Below are positions 28,565 through 37,339 of a stretch of DNA of 64,000 nucleotides, one piece after another (position 1 is the first letter of the stretch; each line of letters begins with the position of its first letter). The notes beneath the pieces are model-generated. The model worked only from the letters and a program-made list of their open reading frames with translations, was not told the DNA's origin and searched no databases. This DNA comes from Asticcacaulis sp. UBA2476. GTDB taxonomy: Bacteria; Pseudomonadota; Alphaproteobacteria; Caulobacterales; Caulobacteraceae. A program made the translations under genes and the position numbers. The stretch lies in the NCBI GenBank assembly GCA_002342035.1, contig DDPE01000069.1:47299-111298 (forward strand), written 5' to 3'.

Positions 28565-29251
28565 ATGTGGACCCTCGCGCTGGCCTGCGCTTTTTTTCTG
28601 TGTATCCACCTGATGATCTCCGGAACGGTGCTTAAGCTGCAAATCATCAGCGCCATCGGTCCAACCGCCTATTACATCCTGTTTTCTTTGTTTTCTCTGG
28701 CCGGTCTGGCGTGGATGATGCACGCCTATGCCATAGCGATGGCTGATGCGTTAAATCTGCGCATCTGGCAGGCGCCGGTGCTGCTGAAGGCCCTGGCTCT
28801 GGTGACCAATTTCGTCGCCTTTCAACTGATCATCATAGGCTATATGAGCAAAAGCCCGACCAGCATGGGCGCTTTGAAACACCTCGGCGATAAACCGGTC
28901 TACGGTATTATCCGCGTCTCACGCCATCCGGTCTTATCCGGAATCGGTCTATGGGCGCTAACGCACATGGCATGCAATGGCAATCTGGCGTCATGGATCT
29001 TTTTTGGGTCGCTGCTTGCCCTGTGTGTTCTGGGTGCCAACAGCATCGACAACAAACGATTGACCCTAATGGGCGATACCTATCGCTCTATCAGAAAGCG
29101 CACCTCAATCATCCCGTTTGCAGCCATTCTGACCGGCCACACCCCGTTTGTGCCGGCCGAGATCGGAGTTGCGAAATTCCTGTTCGCGTCGTCTATCTAT
29201 TTCGTGACTTTGGCGTTCCACGAGTTTTTGTTCGGGCTTTCGGCAGTTTAG
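28565..29251 (+). CDS. NnrU family membrane protein
   Basis: A 228-residue polytopic protein of the NnrU family, which is linked to nitrite/nitric oxide reductase expression and to carotenoid isomerase-like relatives. The C-terminal segment VYGIIRVSRHPVLSGIGLWALTHMACNGN carries the R-H-P motif shared with isoprenylcysteine methyltransferase-like membrane enzymes. The start at 28565 is preferred over the ATG at 28553 because GGAG lies six bases before it. No denitrification genes are nearby, so its role here is open. Confidence 0.85.
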   Translation: MWTLALACAFFLCIHLMISGTVLKLQIISAIGPTAYYILFSLFSLAGLAWMMHAYAIAMADALNLRIWQAPVLLKALALVTNFVAFQLIIIGYMSKSPTSMGALKHLGDKPVYGIIRVSRHPVLSGIGLWALTHMACNGNLASWIFFGSLLALCVLGANSIDNKRLTLMGDTYRSIRKRTSIIPFAAILTGHTPFVPAEIGVAKFLFASSIYFVTLAFHEFLFGLSAV

Positions 29252-29259
29252 CCCCGGCC

Positions 29260-30057
29260 TTAACCCAGTTCGCGCGAGCGTTTGAAAGCCGCCTCAACCG
29301 TCGCCTTGATCAGGTCATCAAGCCCGCCGTCTGCACACAACACCTTCAAACCAGCTTCGGTTGTCCCGCCAGGAGAGGCGACTTTCCTAATCAGATCATC
29401 AGGTTCTTCACCTGTTTCATCCAGCAAACGCGCCGCACTAATCAGGGTAGCGCGCGCCAGTGTACGGGCATCGGCAGATGTCAGGTTCACGCTTAATGCG
29501 GCCTTTTCCAGCGCACGCGCAAAGGCATAGACATAGGCAGGCCCCGAACCGGACACGGCCGTGGCCGAATCAATCAGGCCTTCGTCGCTTAGGATCGCCG
29601 TCGCGGCGATGGGTTCAAATACAAACCTCGCCGCCTCAAGCGCTGACGCCTCGGCGGCATATATGCTGGCCACGCCCTTGCCCGTGGCTACTCCGGTCGT
29701 CGGCATGACACGCGCCACCTTGATCGGTGCAAAGACTTGCGACAGGTCTGCGGTTTTCACCCCGGCCATGACCGAAATCAGTACGGCGTCAGGGTTCAGA
29801 TTGCCCTCGAAAATCCTGGCCATCTCGCGCCAGCTTTGCGGCTTAACGGCAATTATAATGGTTTTGGCATGCGCCCAGACTTCGGGCGGCGGATTAAGTT
29901 TCGCACCATCGGCGGCATAGCTTTGCGCTTCGTCCTGCGGCTTGAGATCCAAGATCATCACGTCGGACGGCGATATGTGCCCTGACCGGCGAAACCCTTT
30001 GAGAATAGATGACCCCAGCGCGCCAGCGCCAACCAGAAGAATGGGGGTGAAAGACAT
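29260..30057 (-). CDS. proC: Pyrroline-5-carboxylate reductase
   Basis: Last step of proline synthesis, NAD(P)H-dependent; 265 residues. The start at 30057 gives ILLVGAGALGSSILKGF, the Rossmann dinucleotide motif. Other signatures are IIIAVKPQSW, VMPTTGVATGKG (the usual motif is RxMPNTP; here the NTP is TTG) and ALSPSG-like SATAVSGSGPAYVYAFARALEKAA with SPGGTTEAGLKVL. It lies 13 bases after the YbjN gene. Confidence 0.94.
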   Translation of the reverse strand: MSFTPILLVGAGALGSSILKGFRRSGHISPSDVMILDLKPQDEAQSYAADGAKLNPPPEVWAHAKTIIIAVKPQSWREMARIFEGNLNPDAVLISVMAGVKTADLSQVFAPIKVARVMPTTGVATGKGVASIYAAEASALEAARFVFEPIAATAILSDEGLIDSATAVSGSGPAYVYAFARALEKAALSVNLTSADARTLARATLISAARLLDETGEEPDDLIRKVASPGGTTEAGLKVLCADGGLDDLIKATVEAAFKRSRELG

Positions 30058-30070
30058 ATGCAAATCTCTT

Positions 30071-30598
30071 TTATGCTTCGCCGACGGTTTCAAACAGGCA
30101 GGCTTCAAGGGCCGCCAAGGGTGAACGCGCGCCTTTGAGGTAAAAATCAAACGCCGGGAAAAACCGGTCAACGGCGTCGGCCGCTGAATTGATCATGTGC
30201 GCGGTCTGCACGGCCGAAGGCTTATCCAGCGTCGTGAACGCCAAGGTATGACGAAACACGATATCGTTGACCGGCTCAGCATCATCCATGCCCGGCTCGC
30301 GGTAAATTTCAAAATGCCCGAACCAGACCCGCTGATTGACGAGCGACAACAACTCATAAAGCCCGGTGACATGCTCCGGCTTAAAGCCGATATCCAGACC
30401 ACAACACAGTTGCAGGCACTCGCCTTCGGGGCGCCAGACAAACCACATGTCATAGCTTTTCCAGTCCCCGGACAGCATGAAGGTCAGTTCACCGTCTTTG
30501 GTGCGTTCAAAATTCAGCCCCTCATCGGTGAGGATGGTTTCCACCATCTCCAGCGGGTCAAGGCTGAAATCGCTGTCAAAAGCCAGAGGCTGATCCAT
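30071..30598 (-). CDS. YbjN domain protein
   Basis: A 175-residue soluble protein of the YbjN family (type III secretion chaperone-like fold). Visible: LDPLEMVETILTDEGLNFER, the acidic-aromatic WFVWRPEGECLQLCCGLDIG and LLSLVNQRVWFGHFEIY. Start chosen at 30598 (MDQPLAFDSDFS). The family influences motility and surface traits in enterobacteria, but no specific function is known in alphaproteobacteria. Next to proC and the BMFP-type gene, a conserved neighbourhood. Confidence 0.85.
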   Translation of the reverse strand: MDQPLAFDSDFSLDPLEMVETILTDEGLNFERTKDGELTFMLSGDWKSYDMWFVWRPEGECLQLCCGLDIGFKPEHVTGLYELLSLVNQRVWFGHFEIYREPGMDDAEPVNDIVFRHTLAFTTLDKPSAVQTAHMINSAADAVDRFFPAFDFYLKGARSPLAALEACLFETVGEA

Positions 30599-30672
30599 GA
30601 TATTGTCTTTATCTCTATAATGCCGTCGCAGTGCGCAAGTCCTGCCCAAATGGTTCAAAAAAGGCTTGGCAA

Positions 30673-30933
30673 TTACGCGGCCGGGCCGCTGTCGTCTTTT
30701 TTAGCGGCTGGTTTTTTGGCGGCTTTAAGCGTTGCCAGTTCGGCGCGCAGTTCCGCGACCTGAGCTGCCAGCGCTTCGTATTCATCGCGGCGTACCAGAT
30801 CCATATCGGCCACCCATTTGTCGGCCTGAGCCCGAAAGGCGGACTTGGCCTCTTCGCCCGCCGCCTGCGCCAAAGACATGGCATTGGTGGTCATTTTGGC
30901 AAATTCGTCCATGAAGGGATTTTTGGTTTGCAT
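30673..30933 (-). CDS. BMFP/UbiK-type accessory factor
   Basis: A short 86-residue helical protein: FMDEFAKMTTNAMSLAQ, FRAQADKWVADMDLVRRDEYEALAAQVAELRAELATL and a Lys/Ala tail. The coiled-coil (about residues 45-70) and the DLVRRDEYEAL motif identify the BMFP family (membrane fusogenic activity; UbiK in ubiquinone synthesis). GAGGAG before the ATG at 30933 fixes the start and rejects the longer frame. Confidence 0.9.
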   Translation of the reverse strand: MQTKNPFMDEFAKMTTNAMSLAQAAGEEAKSAFRAQADKWVADMDLVRRDEYEALAAQVAELRAELATLKAAKKPAAKKDDSGPAA

Positions 30934-30969
30934 AGCCGTCTCCTCAAGGGGGGGGTACAACAGGGTAGA

Positions 30970-31014
30970 GCATTTCGCGAAAAAGTGGGCACCGGTTTTT
31001 CGCTCAAGAAATGC
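30970..31014. repeat. Palindromic intergenic repeat of an alphaproteobacterial type
   Basis: Arms GCATTTC (30970-30976) and GAAATGC (31008-31014), with AAAAA and TTTTT runs facing each other inside, surround GTGGGCACCGG. Short palindromes of this form (GCATTTnnCG, AAA, GTGGnnACCGG, TTT, GCATTT complement) are widespread between genes in alphaproteobacteria. It sits between the divergent BMFP-type gene and lgt. Confidence 0.7.
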
Positions 31015-31145
31015 GTCAAAACATAAACTGAGCGCCATATAGTACACTTTCACAAACATTTTTCATGATTCTTCATTTAAGCGCGACGATTCGATGCGAT
31101 CTTGCTAAACGGACTTTTGGATATGTCACGAAAGCGCGCCCCTAC

Positions 31146-32027
31146 ATGAGCCCTGTGCCTTTAGTTTTACCCGATTTCGATCCCGTACTTTTGCAGCTCG
31201 GTCCCGTCGCCATCAGATGGTATGCGCTGGCCTATGTCGGCGGGGTCCTGTTTGGCTGGATGTATGCTGCCAGACTGCTGAAAAAAGAGGTCTTATGGCC
31301 CCATGACCGCGCCCCGATTACGCGCGAGCAACTCGAAGACCTGATCCTGTGGTTGTTTGTCGGCATCATTCTGGGGGGACGGATCGGATACATATTGTTT
31401 TACGATCTGGGGCCGGTGCTGGCTAACCCCATTCAGGCGCTCAAGGTCTGGGAAGGTGGCATGTCCTTCCACGGCGGTATAACCGGCGTGGCGGTCGCGG
31501 GTATATTGTTTGCCCGCAAATATAAGGTCAGTCCCTATAGCCTTGGCGATCTGCTGGCCTGCGCTGCACCGATCGGGCTATTTTTGGGCCGGGTGGCTAA
31601 TTTCATCAATGCCGAACTGTGGGGACGCACGACCGACGCGCCGTGGGGCATGGTGTTTTGTAATGATTTTATTCGCGCCATGTATCGTGAGTGTCCCGCC
31701 GGCCCATTGCCGCGCCACCCGTCGCAGCTTTATGAGGCGGTGCTGGAAGGGCTGGTGCTATTCGCCGTCGCCTTCGTGCTGGCCCATATCTATAAGCAAC
31801 TGAAACGCCCCGGCCTGATCATGGGGGTATTCATTGCCGGTTACGGCATCTTCCGCACCATAGTTGAGATGTTCCGCGAACCTGATGAGCAGATGCTGCC
31901 GTTTTTCAAAAACGTCATCACCATGGGCCAGAGCCTGTCGCTGATCATGGTGCTTATTGGGGGCTGGCTGATCTGGCGCGCTTTGTCGGGTAAAACCCAA
32001 AATAGTTCAGAGGACAAAACGGTCTGA
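31146..32027 (+). CDS. lgt: Prolipoprotein diacylglyceryl transferase
   Basis: Inner-membrane enzyme (293 residues) that transfers diacylglycerol to the lipobox cysteine, the first step of lipoprotein maturation. Family blocks: FGWMYAARLL, GGRIGYILFYDL, WEGGMSFHGGITGVAVA (catalytic H-G-G), GRVANFINAELWGR (signature) and RHPSQLYEAVLEGL. The start at 31146 removes a 27-residue upstream extension with no family match. It overlaps the next gene (TGATG). Confidence 0.97.
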   Translation: MSPVPLVLPDFDPVLLQLGPVAIRWYALAYVGGVLFGWMYAARLLKKEVLWPHDRAPITREQLEDLILWLFVGIILGGRIGYILFYDLGPVLANPIQALKVWEGGMSFHGGITGVAVAGILFARKYKVSPYSLGDLLACAAPIGLFLGRVANFINAELWGRTTDAPWGMVFCNDFIRAMYRECPAGPLPRHPSQLYEAVLEGLVLFAVAFVLAHIYKQLKRPGLIMGVFIAGYGIFRTIVEMFREPDEQMLPFFKNVITMGQSLSLIMVLIGGWLIWRALSGKTQNSSEDKTV

Positions 32028-33100
32028 TGTCGCTGAAAGACCGGCTGAAACGCGACATCGCTCAGGACGGGCCGATGACGATCGCTGACTATATGTGGCG
32101 CTGCCTGCTTGACCCAAAGGACGGTTATTACTCGACCCGGCCGGCTTTGGGTGCAGACGGCGACTTCATCACCGCGCCCATGATATCTCAGATATTCGGC
32201 GAACTGATCGGCCTGTGGTGCGTTCAGGTCTGGCAGGATTTAGGCGCGCCTGAGCGGTTTAATCTGGTCGAAATCGGCCCCGGCGATGGCACCCTGATCA
32301 GCGATATTCTGCGGGCGGGACGGGTGATTCCGGATTTTCTGACGGCCGCGCAGGTGGTGCTGGTTGAACCATCTCTGCCATTGCGCGCTTTGCAGTTGGC
32401 TAAGGTGCCGAACTCCGCATACCTGAATGATATCGCCGACATATCCGTTGATGTACCGCTCATTATTATCGCCAATGAGGTTCTGGACTGCCTGCCCGCC
32501 CGCCAGTTTATCAGGCGGGAGAGCAAATGGCATGAGCGGCGCGTAGGGCTTAATGACAGCGGCGAACTGATCTTTGGTCTCAGCGACGCCCCGTCCGACT
32601 TTATCCCGACGCCAAATGGCGAAGAGGGTCAGATCTATGAAATTTCTCCCGCCCAGAGGCTGATGGCGCAAATCCTGTCGGATAAGCTGAAAACGGCCAC
32701 AGGTGCCGCGCTGCTGATCGACTATGGCCGCGATATGCCGGGTTCAGGTGATACCCTGCAGACACTTTATCGCCATCAGAAATTCACTCCGCTGGAGGCA
32801 CCGGGCGCGCATGACCTGACCGTGTGGGCTGATTTCCCGTCAGTCGCCGCCACCGCGCGCGCGGCGGGTGTCGCCATTAGTGAAATCACGACTCAGTCCG
32901 CTTTCCTGCAACGACTGGGCATAGTGACGCGCCTTGAGGCCTTAAGCGCTAAAAACCCAGATCGAGCGGATGTGCTGTCGCGTCAGGTTGAACGTCTGAT
33001 CGCGCCGGAGCATATGGGCGAACTGTTCAAGGTGCTGGGTTTAAGCTTTCCCAAAGACCTTACCCTGCCCGCGCTTGAATCCAGCAAACCAACAACCTAG
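32027..33100 (+). CDS. MidA/NDUFAF7-type SAM methyltransferase
   Basis: A 357-residue class I methyltransferase of the MidA family, whose mitochondrial member NDUFAF7 methylates an arginine of complex I subunit NDUFS2. Diagnostic pieces: DGPMTIADYMWRCLLDPKDGYYSTRPALGADGDFITAPMISQIFGELIGLW, the SAM motif LVEIGPGDGTLISDIL and IIANEVLDCLPARQFI. Coupled to lgt by a TGATG overlap. A complex I assembly role is inferred by homology. Confidence 0.93.
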   Translation: MSLKDRLKRDIAQDGPMTIADYMWRCLLDPKDGYYSTRPALGADGDFITAPMISQIFGELIGLWCVQVWQDLGAPERFNLVEIGPGDGTLISDILRAGRVIPDFLTAAQVVLVEPSLPLRALQLAKVPNSAYLNDIADISVDVPLIIIANEVLDCLPARQFIRRESKWHERRVGLNDSGELIFGLSDAPSDFIPTPNGEEGQIYEISPAQRLMAQILSDKLKTATGAALLIDYGRDMPGSGDTLQTLYRHQKFTPLEAPGAHDLTVWADFPSVAATARAAGVAISEITTQSAFLQRLGIVTRLEALSAKNPDRADVLSRQVERLIAPEHMGELFKVLGLSFPKDLTLPALESSKPTT

Positions 33101-33109
33101 ACTGATCCC

Positions 33110-33901
33110 ATGACCTCTGCACCGCTCCCGCCCCGCATTCTGCACCCCTTGCTTGACCTGCCCAGCATCCAGCACGGCTTTTTCACCCGTCTGGGCGGGA
33201 TGTCACAGGCCCCCTATGATAGCCTGAACATCGGTCTGGGCTCAAAGGATAATCAGGACGCCGTGCGTGAAAACCGCAGTCGTGTCGCCGCCAGTTTCGA
33301 CCGCGATGAAAAGGATCTCCTGACCTGCTATCAGGTGCATTCAGCCATCGCTCTGACCGTTGATGCGCCCCTTGCTCTTGATGCCCGCCCTGAAGCGGAC
33401 GGGCTGGTTACCGGCAAGGCCGGACTGGCATTGGGAGCGTTGTCGGCGGATTGCGCACCGCTGTTGTTTGCCGACCCGATCAACCGGGTGGTCGCTTCGG
33501 CCCATGCCGGCTGGAAAGGCGCGCTCGGCGGCATTATCGAAGCGACGCTCACCGCCATGTTGGCGCAAGGGTCGGATTTGCGTCACATCCGCTGCGTGGT
33601 GGGACCATGTATTCAGCAGGCTTCGTATGAGGTTAGCGCCGATTATGAAGCCACCTTCGCGAAAACTGACCCTGACAGCCCGACCTTTTTTATTACGGGT
33701 CACAGCCCCGACAAACGCTTTTTCGATTTGCCGGGTTACTGCCTGATGCGGCTTAAGCGGGCGGGCGTGACCATGACGGCCTCGACAGGCCATGACACCT
33801 GCGCGCAGGCCGATATGTTCTTTTCCAACCGCCGCGCGTTTAAGACCGGCGAAAGCGACTATGGCCGACTGATTTCAGCCATCATGCTAAGGCCGGAATA
33901 G
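33110..33901 (+). CDS. pgeF: Peptidoglycan editing factor PgeF (multicopper-laccase fold)
   Basis: Cytoplasmic amidase-like protein (263 residues) that removes misincorporated serine-containing muropeptide precursors. Conserved GALSADCAPLLFAD, the zinc-site SAHAGWKGALGGI and VVGPCIQQASYEV (His, Cys, His). The N-terminal HGFFTRLGGMSQAPYDSLNIGLGSKD is typical. It follows the MidA-like gene by nine bases. Confidence 0.95.
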   Translation: MTSAPLPPRILHPLLDLPSIQHGFFTRLGGMSQAPYDSLNIGLGSKDNQDAVRENRSRVAASFDRDEKDLLTCYQVHSAIALTVDAPLALDARPEADGLVTGKAGLALGALSADCAPLLFADPINRVVASAHAGWKGALGGIIEATLTAMLAQGSDLRHIRCVVGPCIQQASYEVSADYEATFAKTDPDSPTFFITGHSPDKRFFDLPGYCLMRLKRAGVTMTASTGHDTCAQADMFFSNRRAFKTGESDYGRLISAIMLRPE

Positions 33902-34051
33902 TCCGAAACGGCGCAACCCTGCCACGCTGTTCATAAATTTACATATTTACGACGAATCTCCTTGTTCCTGTGGCTTCTCCTGCTAAAAGCCGCATAAATT
34001 CTTGTGCTTTAAGCGCACATCCTTCGGTTTGCTCCAACCCCAGGCCCTGAC

Positions 34052-34987
34052 ATGAAACTCCTCTCCGCCAATTCCAACCGCAGCCTTGCCCAGAATATCG
34101 GCACCTATCTCGACATGCCGCTGACCAAGGCGCGCGTTCAGCGGTTTGCGGACAACGAAATCTTCGTCACGATCGACGAAAATGTCCGCGGCGAAGACGT
34201 GTTTGTCATTCAGTCGACCAGCTTTCCGGCCAATGACAACCTGATGGAGCTTCTGATCTGCATTGACGCTCTGACCCGCGCCTCGGCCAAGCGGATTACG
34301 GCAGTCATCCCCTATTTCGGCTATGCCCGTCAGGATCGTAAGGTCGGCGGACGCACCCCGATTTCGGCCAAGCTGGTCGCAAACCTGATCACCCGCGCCG
34401 GAGCCCACCGGGTGTTGACGATGGATCTGCACGCCGGTCAGATTCAGGGCTTTTTCGACATCCCGACCGACAACCTTGTGGCCATTCCGTTCATGGCCCG
34501 CGACATCAAGGATCAATACAGCAACGCTGCTGAGATCATGATTGTCTCGCCTGACGTCGGCGGTGTGGTGCGCGCCCGCGCTCTGGCCGACCGTCTGGGC
34601 GGTGATCTGGCGATTGTCGATAAGCGCCGCCCGCGCGCCGGTGAATCCGAAGTCATGAACATCATCGGTGAAGTCGAAGGCCGCGACTGTATCCTGTTCG
34701 ACGATATCGTTGATTCCGGCGGCACGCTGGTCAACGCGGCTAAGGCTCTGGTCGAACAAGGCGCCAAGTCGGTCTCCGCCTATATAAGCCACGGCGTTCT
34801 GTCGGGCGAAGCGCTCAACCGCGTCGATAAATCCGTGCTTAAAGAACTGGTGATCACCGACTCCATCGAAGTCCCGGAAGTTATCCGCAATCACCCCAAA
34901 ATCCGCATCGTCGGCGTGGCCCCACTGATCGGCGAGGCCATCCGCCGCATCGCCAACGAAGAATCCGTCTCGAAACTATTCGACTGA
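34052..34987 (+). CDS. prs: Ribose-phosphate pyrophosphokinase
   Basis: Makes PRPP for nucleotide, histidine and tryptophan synthesis; 311 residues. Motifs: RFADNEIFVTIDENVRGEDVFVIQS, IPYFGYARQDRK (ATP binding), TMDLHAGQIQGFFDIPTDNL and the PRPP loop LFDDIVDSGGTLVNAAKAL. It lies alone on the plus strand with about 150 non-coding bases before it and about 218 after. Confidence 0.98.
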   Translation: MKLLSANSNRSLAQNIGTYLDMPLTKARVQRFADNEIFVTIDENVRGEDVFVIQSTSFPANDNLMELLICIDALTRASAKRITAVIPYFGYARQDRKVGGRTPISAKLVANLITRAGAHRVLTMDLHAGQIQGFFDIPTDNLVAIPFMARDIKDQYSNAAEIMIVSPDVGGVVRARALADRLGGDLAIVDKRRPRAGESEVMNIIGEVEGRDCILFDDIVDSGGTLVNAAKALVEQGAKSVSAYISHGVLSGEALNRVDKSVLKELVITDSIEVPEVIRNHPKIRIVGVAPLIGEAIRRIANEESVSKLFD

Positions 34988-35205
34988 TTTTCAACGGTTC
35001 GGATAGTTCCGAAATCACAATTCTCCCCCGCCTTGCACAGGGCCATAATTTCGGCGCTTTTTTTGCCTGATGTAATAAATCGGCAAGGAAATAGGCTATA
35101 CAGTCGCGGAAAATTGCGCACAGTGAACGCCCAGACAGGCGACCCACAGTCATAGCGGCATGTGCGCGTACCCACCGCGCCTGAGAGTATTTAAGGGGAG
35201 TTGTT

Positions 35206-36423
35206 ATGAAGACGGTTGTTTATAAAGGCGTATTGGTATCGATGTTCGCGCTGGCTTTGGCCAGTTGCGCCACGGAAGCCCCGCCACCACCTCCGCCCCC
35301 GCCGCCTGCGCCCGCAGGGCCTCCGGTTGCTTTGTCTCCGGTCGTGTCGGACGCCGCCTCCGTCTATTTAGAGTATGTGAAAACGGCGCGCGAAATGACC
35401 CCTGATTTCGCCACTGCCGAGGTTATCCAGACCAAGCTTCAGCAAGGTGCCGCCTATGAGCCCAAGCAACTGGCCCGCGGGGCGGTTGCCTATGCCGCCA
35501 TCGTTGCCATGCAGGAGCCCAGCTTCCGATCTGAACTGCGTGCCTATGCCGCCAATCCTGAAAGCCGCGCGCAACTGATCAACAATATAATGTCGAACCC
35601 GGCGGCAGCGGCCAATATTCCGGGCGCCAATATCGCCGCCCGCCGCGTTATTCTGGCTCTGTCAAGCCACGGCGAAAGCGTTTATAAGGCCGGTGCCCGC
35701 GTCAAGCAGGCGGCCTACGACATCCAAAAACAACACTGGTCGCGTGAGTTCATCAAGACCCGCGACGTGCGCCTGTCACAAGCTAAGATCAATTCCACAA
35801 CCGCCCATCCGGTTGCCGCCGATCAGTCAAATCAGCTTCTGGTCGCGGCCCTCACTGGACAAGGCATGGTGACCCAAGCCACGTCGGCGGCCTATTCGAC
35901 CGATCAGGCCGCTACCATTGCCGCCACCTCGACCGGACAGCATGATCCGATCGTGGCACAAAAACTCACGACATCCGATCTGCAACCGGGCGTTACCCTG
36001 CCCGCCAACATGTTTGATGCGCCCTACACGGCCACCGTCAACCGCGGACTGGCGGTCGCAGCCCTTGCTATTCTGGGCGAAGGCGCCGGGGCTAATGAAG
36101 CCAGCATCTCCATGCTGCTCGATGAACGTGATGGTCCGACCTGCCTGAACATGGCTAAGCTCAACCTTTATCAGTGCCTGGCCGTTGCCAAGCCGCACTT
36201 TGAAGATGTCTTTTGCATCGGCCAGCATATTCTTATGGATACCGGTCAGTGCATCGGTCAGGTGTCGTCCAATGCGCTTGATCTGGCGCCAAAGCGCACC
36301 GTTGAGTTTAATGCTGATGGCACTGAAAAGCTGAAATACGTCAACGCCAAGCCCTATATAAAGCCAGCTCCGGCCAAGAAGGCTCCGGCTAAAAAGACAG
36401 CCACGAAAAAGAAGACGTCCTGA
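35206..36423 (+). CDS. Unknown lipoprotein with Lys/Ala-rich tail
   Basis: A 405-residue secreted lipoprotein: signal ending LASC, then a nine-proline run and an Ala/Pro segment. The domain is mostly helical and has no named family I recognise. Cysteines cluster near the C-terminus (CLNMAKLNLYQCLAVAKPHFEDVFCIGQHILMDTGQC), suggesting disulfides. The last 20 residues are KKAPAKK-like repeats. AGGGGAG lies before the ATG. It ends with a strong terminator. A cell-envelope role is likely; nothing more can be said. Confidence 0.85.
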   Translation: MKTVVYKGVLVSMFALALASCATEAPPPPPPPPPAPAGPPVALSPVVSDAASVYLEYVKTAREMTPDFATAEVIQTKLQQGAAYEPKQLARGAVAYAAIVAMQEPSFRSELRAYAANPESRAQLINNIMSNPAAAANIPGANIAARRVILALSSHGESVYKAGARVKQAAYDIQKQHWSREFIKTRDVRLSQAKINSTTAHPVAADQSNQLLVAALTGQGMVTQATSAAYSTDQAATIAATSTGQHDPIVAQKLTTSDLQPGVTLPANMFDAPYTATVNRGLAVAALAILGEGAGANEASISMLLDERDGPTCLNMAKLNLYQCLAVAKPHFEDVFCIGQHILMDTGQCIGQVSSNALDLAPKRTVEFNADGTEKLKYVNAKPYIKPAPAKKAPAKKTATKKKTS

Positions 36424-36450
36424 TCGATTCTTATCCGTTGAATTCAATTC

Positions 36451-36487
36451 GGGCCTGAAGCGCATTTGATGTTTTTCAGGCCCTTTT
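36451..36487 (+). terminator. Terminator after the lipoprotein gene
   Basis: Nine-base perfect arms GGGCCTGAA (36451-36459) and TTCAGGCCC (36475-36483) with a 15-base loop, followed by TTTT. It closes the gene ending at 36423 and isolates rplY. Confidence 0.8.
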
Positions 36488-36665
36488 GCTATATACGGGG
36501 CTTAAAAAGCCGTCATATGACGCCGAAAATTGCATTTTTTGCCCGGCTTGACGGTTGCGTATTCAGGACAATGCGTGTATCAACCGGCCTCTTTGGAATT
36601 TCGGGTATTCACCCACGCCGCAGGCTTACGCTGTGTCCGGCGCATTTTGTTTGAGGAAGTGGCTT

Positions 36666-37259
36666 ATGGCCGAGATCGTTTTAGACGTTGAAGTTCGTGA
36701 GCGCACCGGCACCGGTGGCGCCCGTGCTGCCCGCAATGCCGGTAAGCTGCCTGGCGTTCTTTATGGTGGTGACAAGGCCCCTGTGCCGATCGCCGTCAGC
36801 CTGAATGAGTTCCGTAAGGCGCTTTATACCGGCAAGCTGGCAGGTCACCTTGTCACGCTTAAGCATGGCGAAGAGACCCAAAAAGTTATCGCCAAGGCGA
36901 TCGACTTCCATCCGGTCACGGATGTTCCGGTACACTTCGACCTTTACCGCGTCGATGAGCACCAAAAGATCAAGATCAACGTCGTGGCTCACTTCATCAA
37001 CCACGAACTGTCGCCCGGCCTGAAAAAGGGTGGCACGCTCAACGTAGTACGTCACGAAGTTGAACTGTGGGCCCCGGCTGACCACATTCCGGAAGATCTG
37101 GTTTTCGACCTGACCGGCCTTGAAATCGGCGACACTGTTCGCGTTTCGGCTGTGAAGCTGCCCGAAGGCGTTTCCCCGACCGTTGGCCGTGATTTCGTGA
37201 TCGCGACGGTTGCCGCAACTGGCGGCATGGGTGCTGACGAAGCGACCACCGAAGCTTAA
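36666..37259 (+). CDS. rplY: 50S ribosomal protein L25/general stress protein Ctc
   Basis: 5S-rRNA-binding L25 of the long Ctc type (197 residues). The N-terminal L25 domain opens VEVRERTGTGGARAARNAGKLPGVLYGG; the C-terminal TL5-like domain has VPVHFDLYRV, LKKGGTLNVVRHEVELWAPADHIPE and GDTVRVSAVKLPEG. GAGGAAGTGG before the ATG at 36666 sets the start. Usually cotranscribed with pth, but here a strong terminator separates them. Confidence 0.96.
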   Translation: MAEIVLDVEVRERTGTGGARAARNAGKLPGVLYGGDKAPVPIAVSLNEFRKALYTGKLAGHLVTLKHGEETQKVIAKAIDFHPVTDVPVHFDLYRVDEHQKIKINVVAHFINHELSPGLKKGGTLNVVRHEVELWAPADHIPEDLVFDLTGLEIGDTVRVSAVKLPEGVSPTVGRDFVIATVAATGGMGADEATTEA

Positions 37260-37290
37260 AGTCTACCGACTTTAGCATTGAAATTGATTG

Positions 37291-37328
37291 AGGCCTTGTT
37301 CTAGCTTAAGAACAAGGCCTTATTCTTT
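37291..37328 (+). terminator. Terminator between rplY and pth
   Basis: A 12-base perfect stem (37291-37302 with 37309-37320) and six-base loop, followed by TATTCTTT. The pth Shine-Dalgarno sequence GGGAG starts at 37329, directly after it, so there is no room for a promoter and pth must be expressed from read-through transcripts. Confidence 0.85.
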
Positions 37329-37339
37329 GGGAGATGTAC

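Noticed and set aside
33983..34894. 303-codon minus-strand frame opposite prs
   Set aside because: Shadow of prs; no domain is recognisable and prs is certain.
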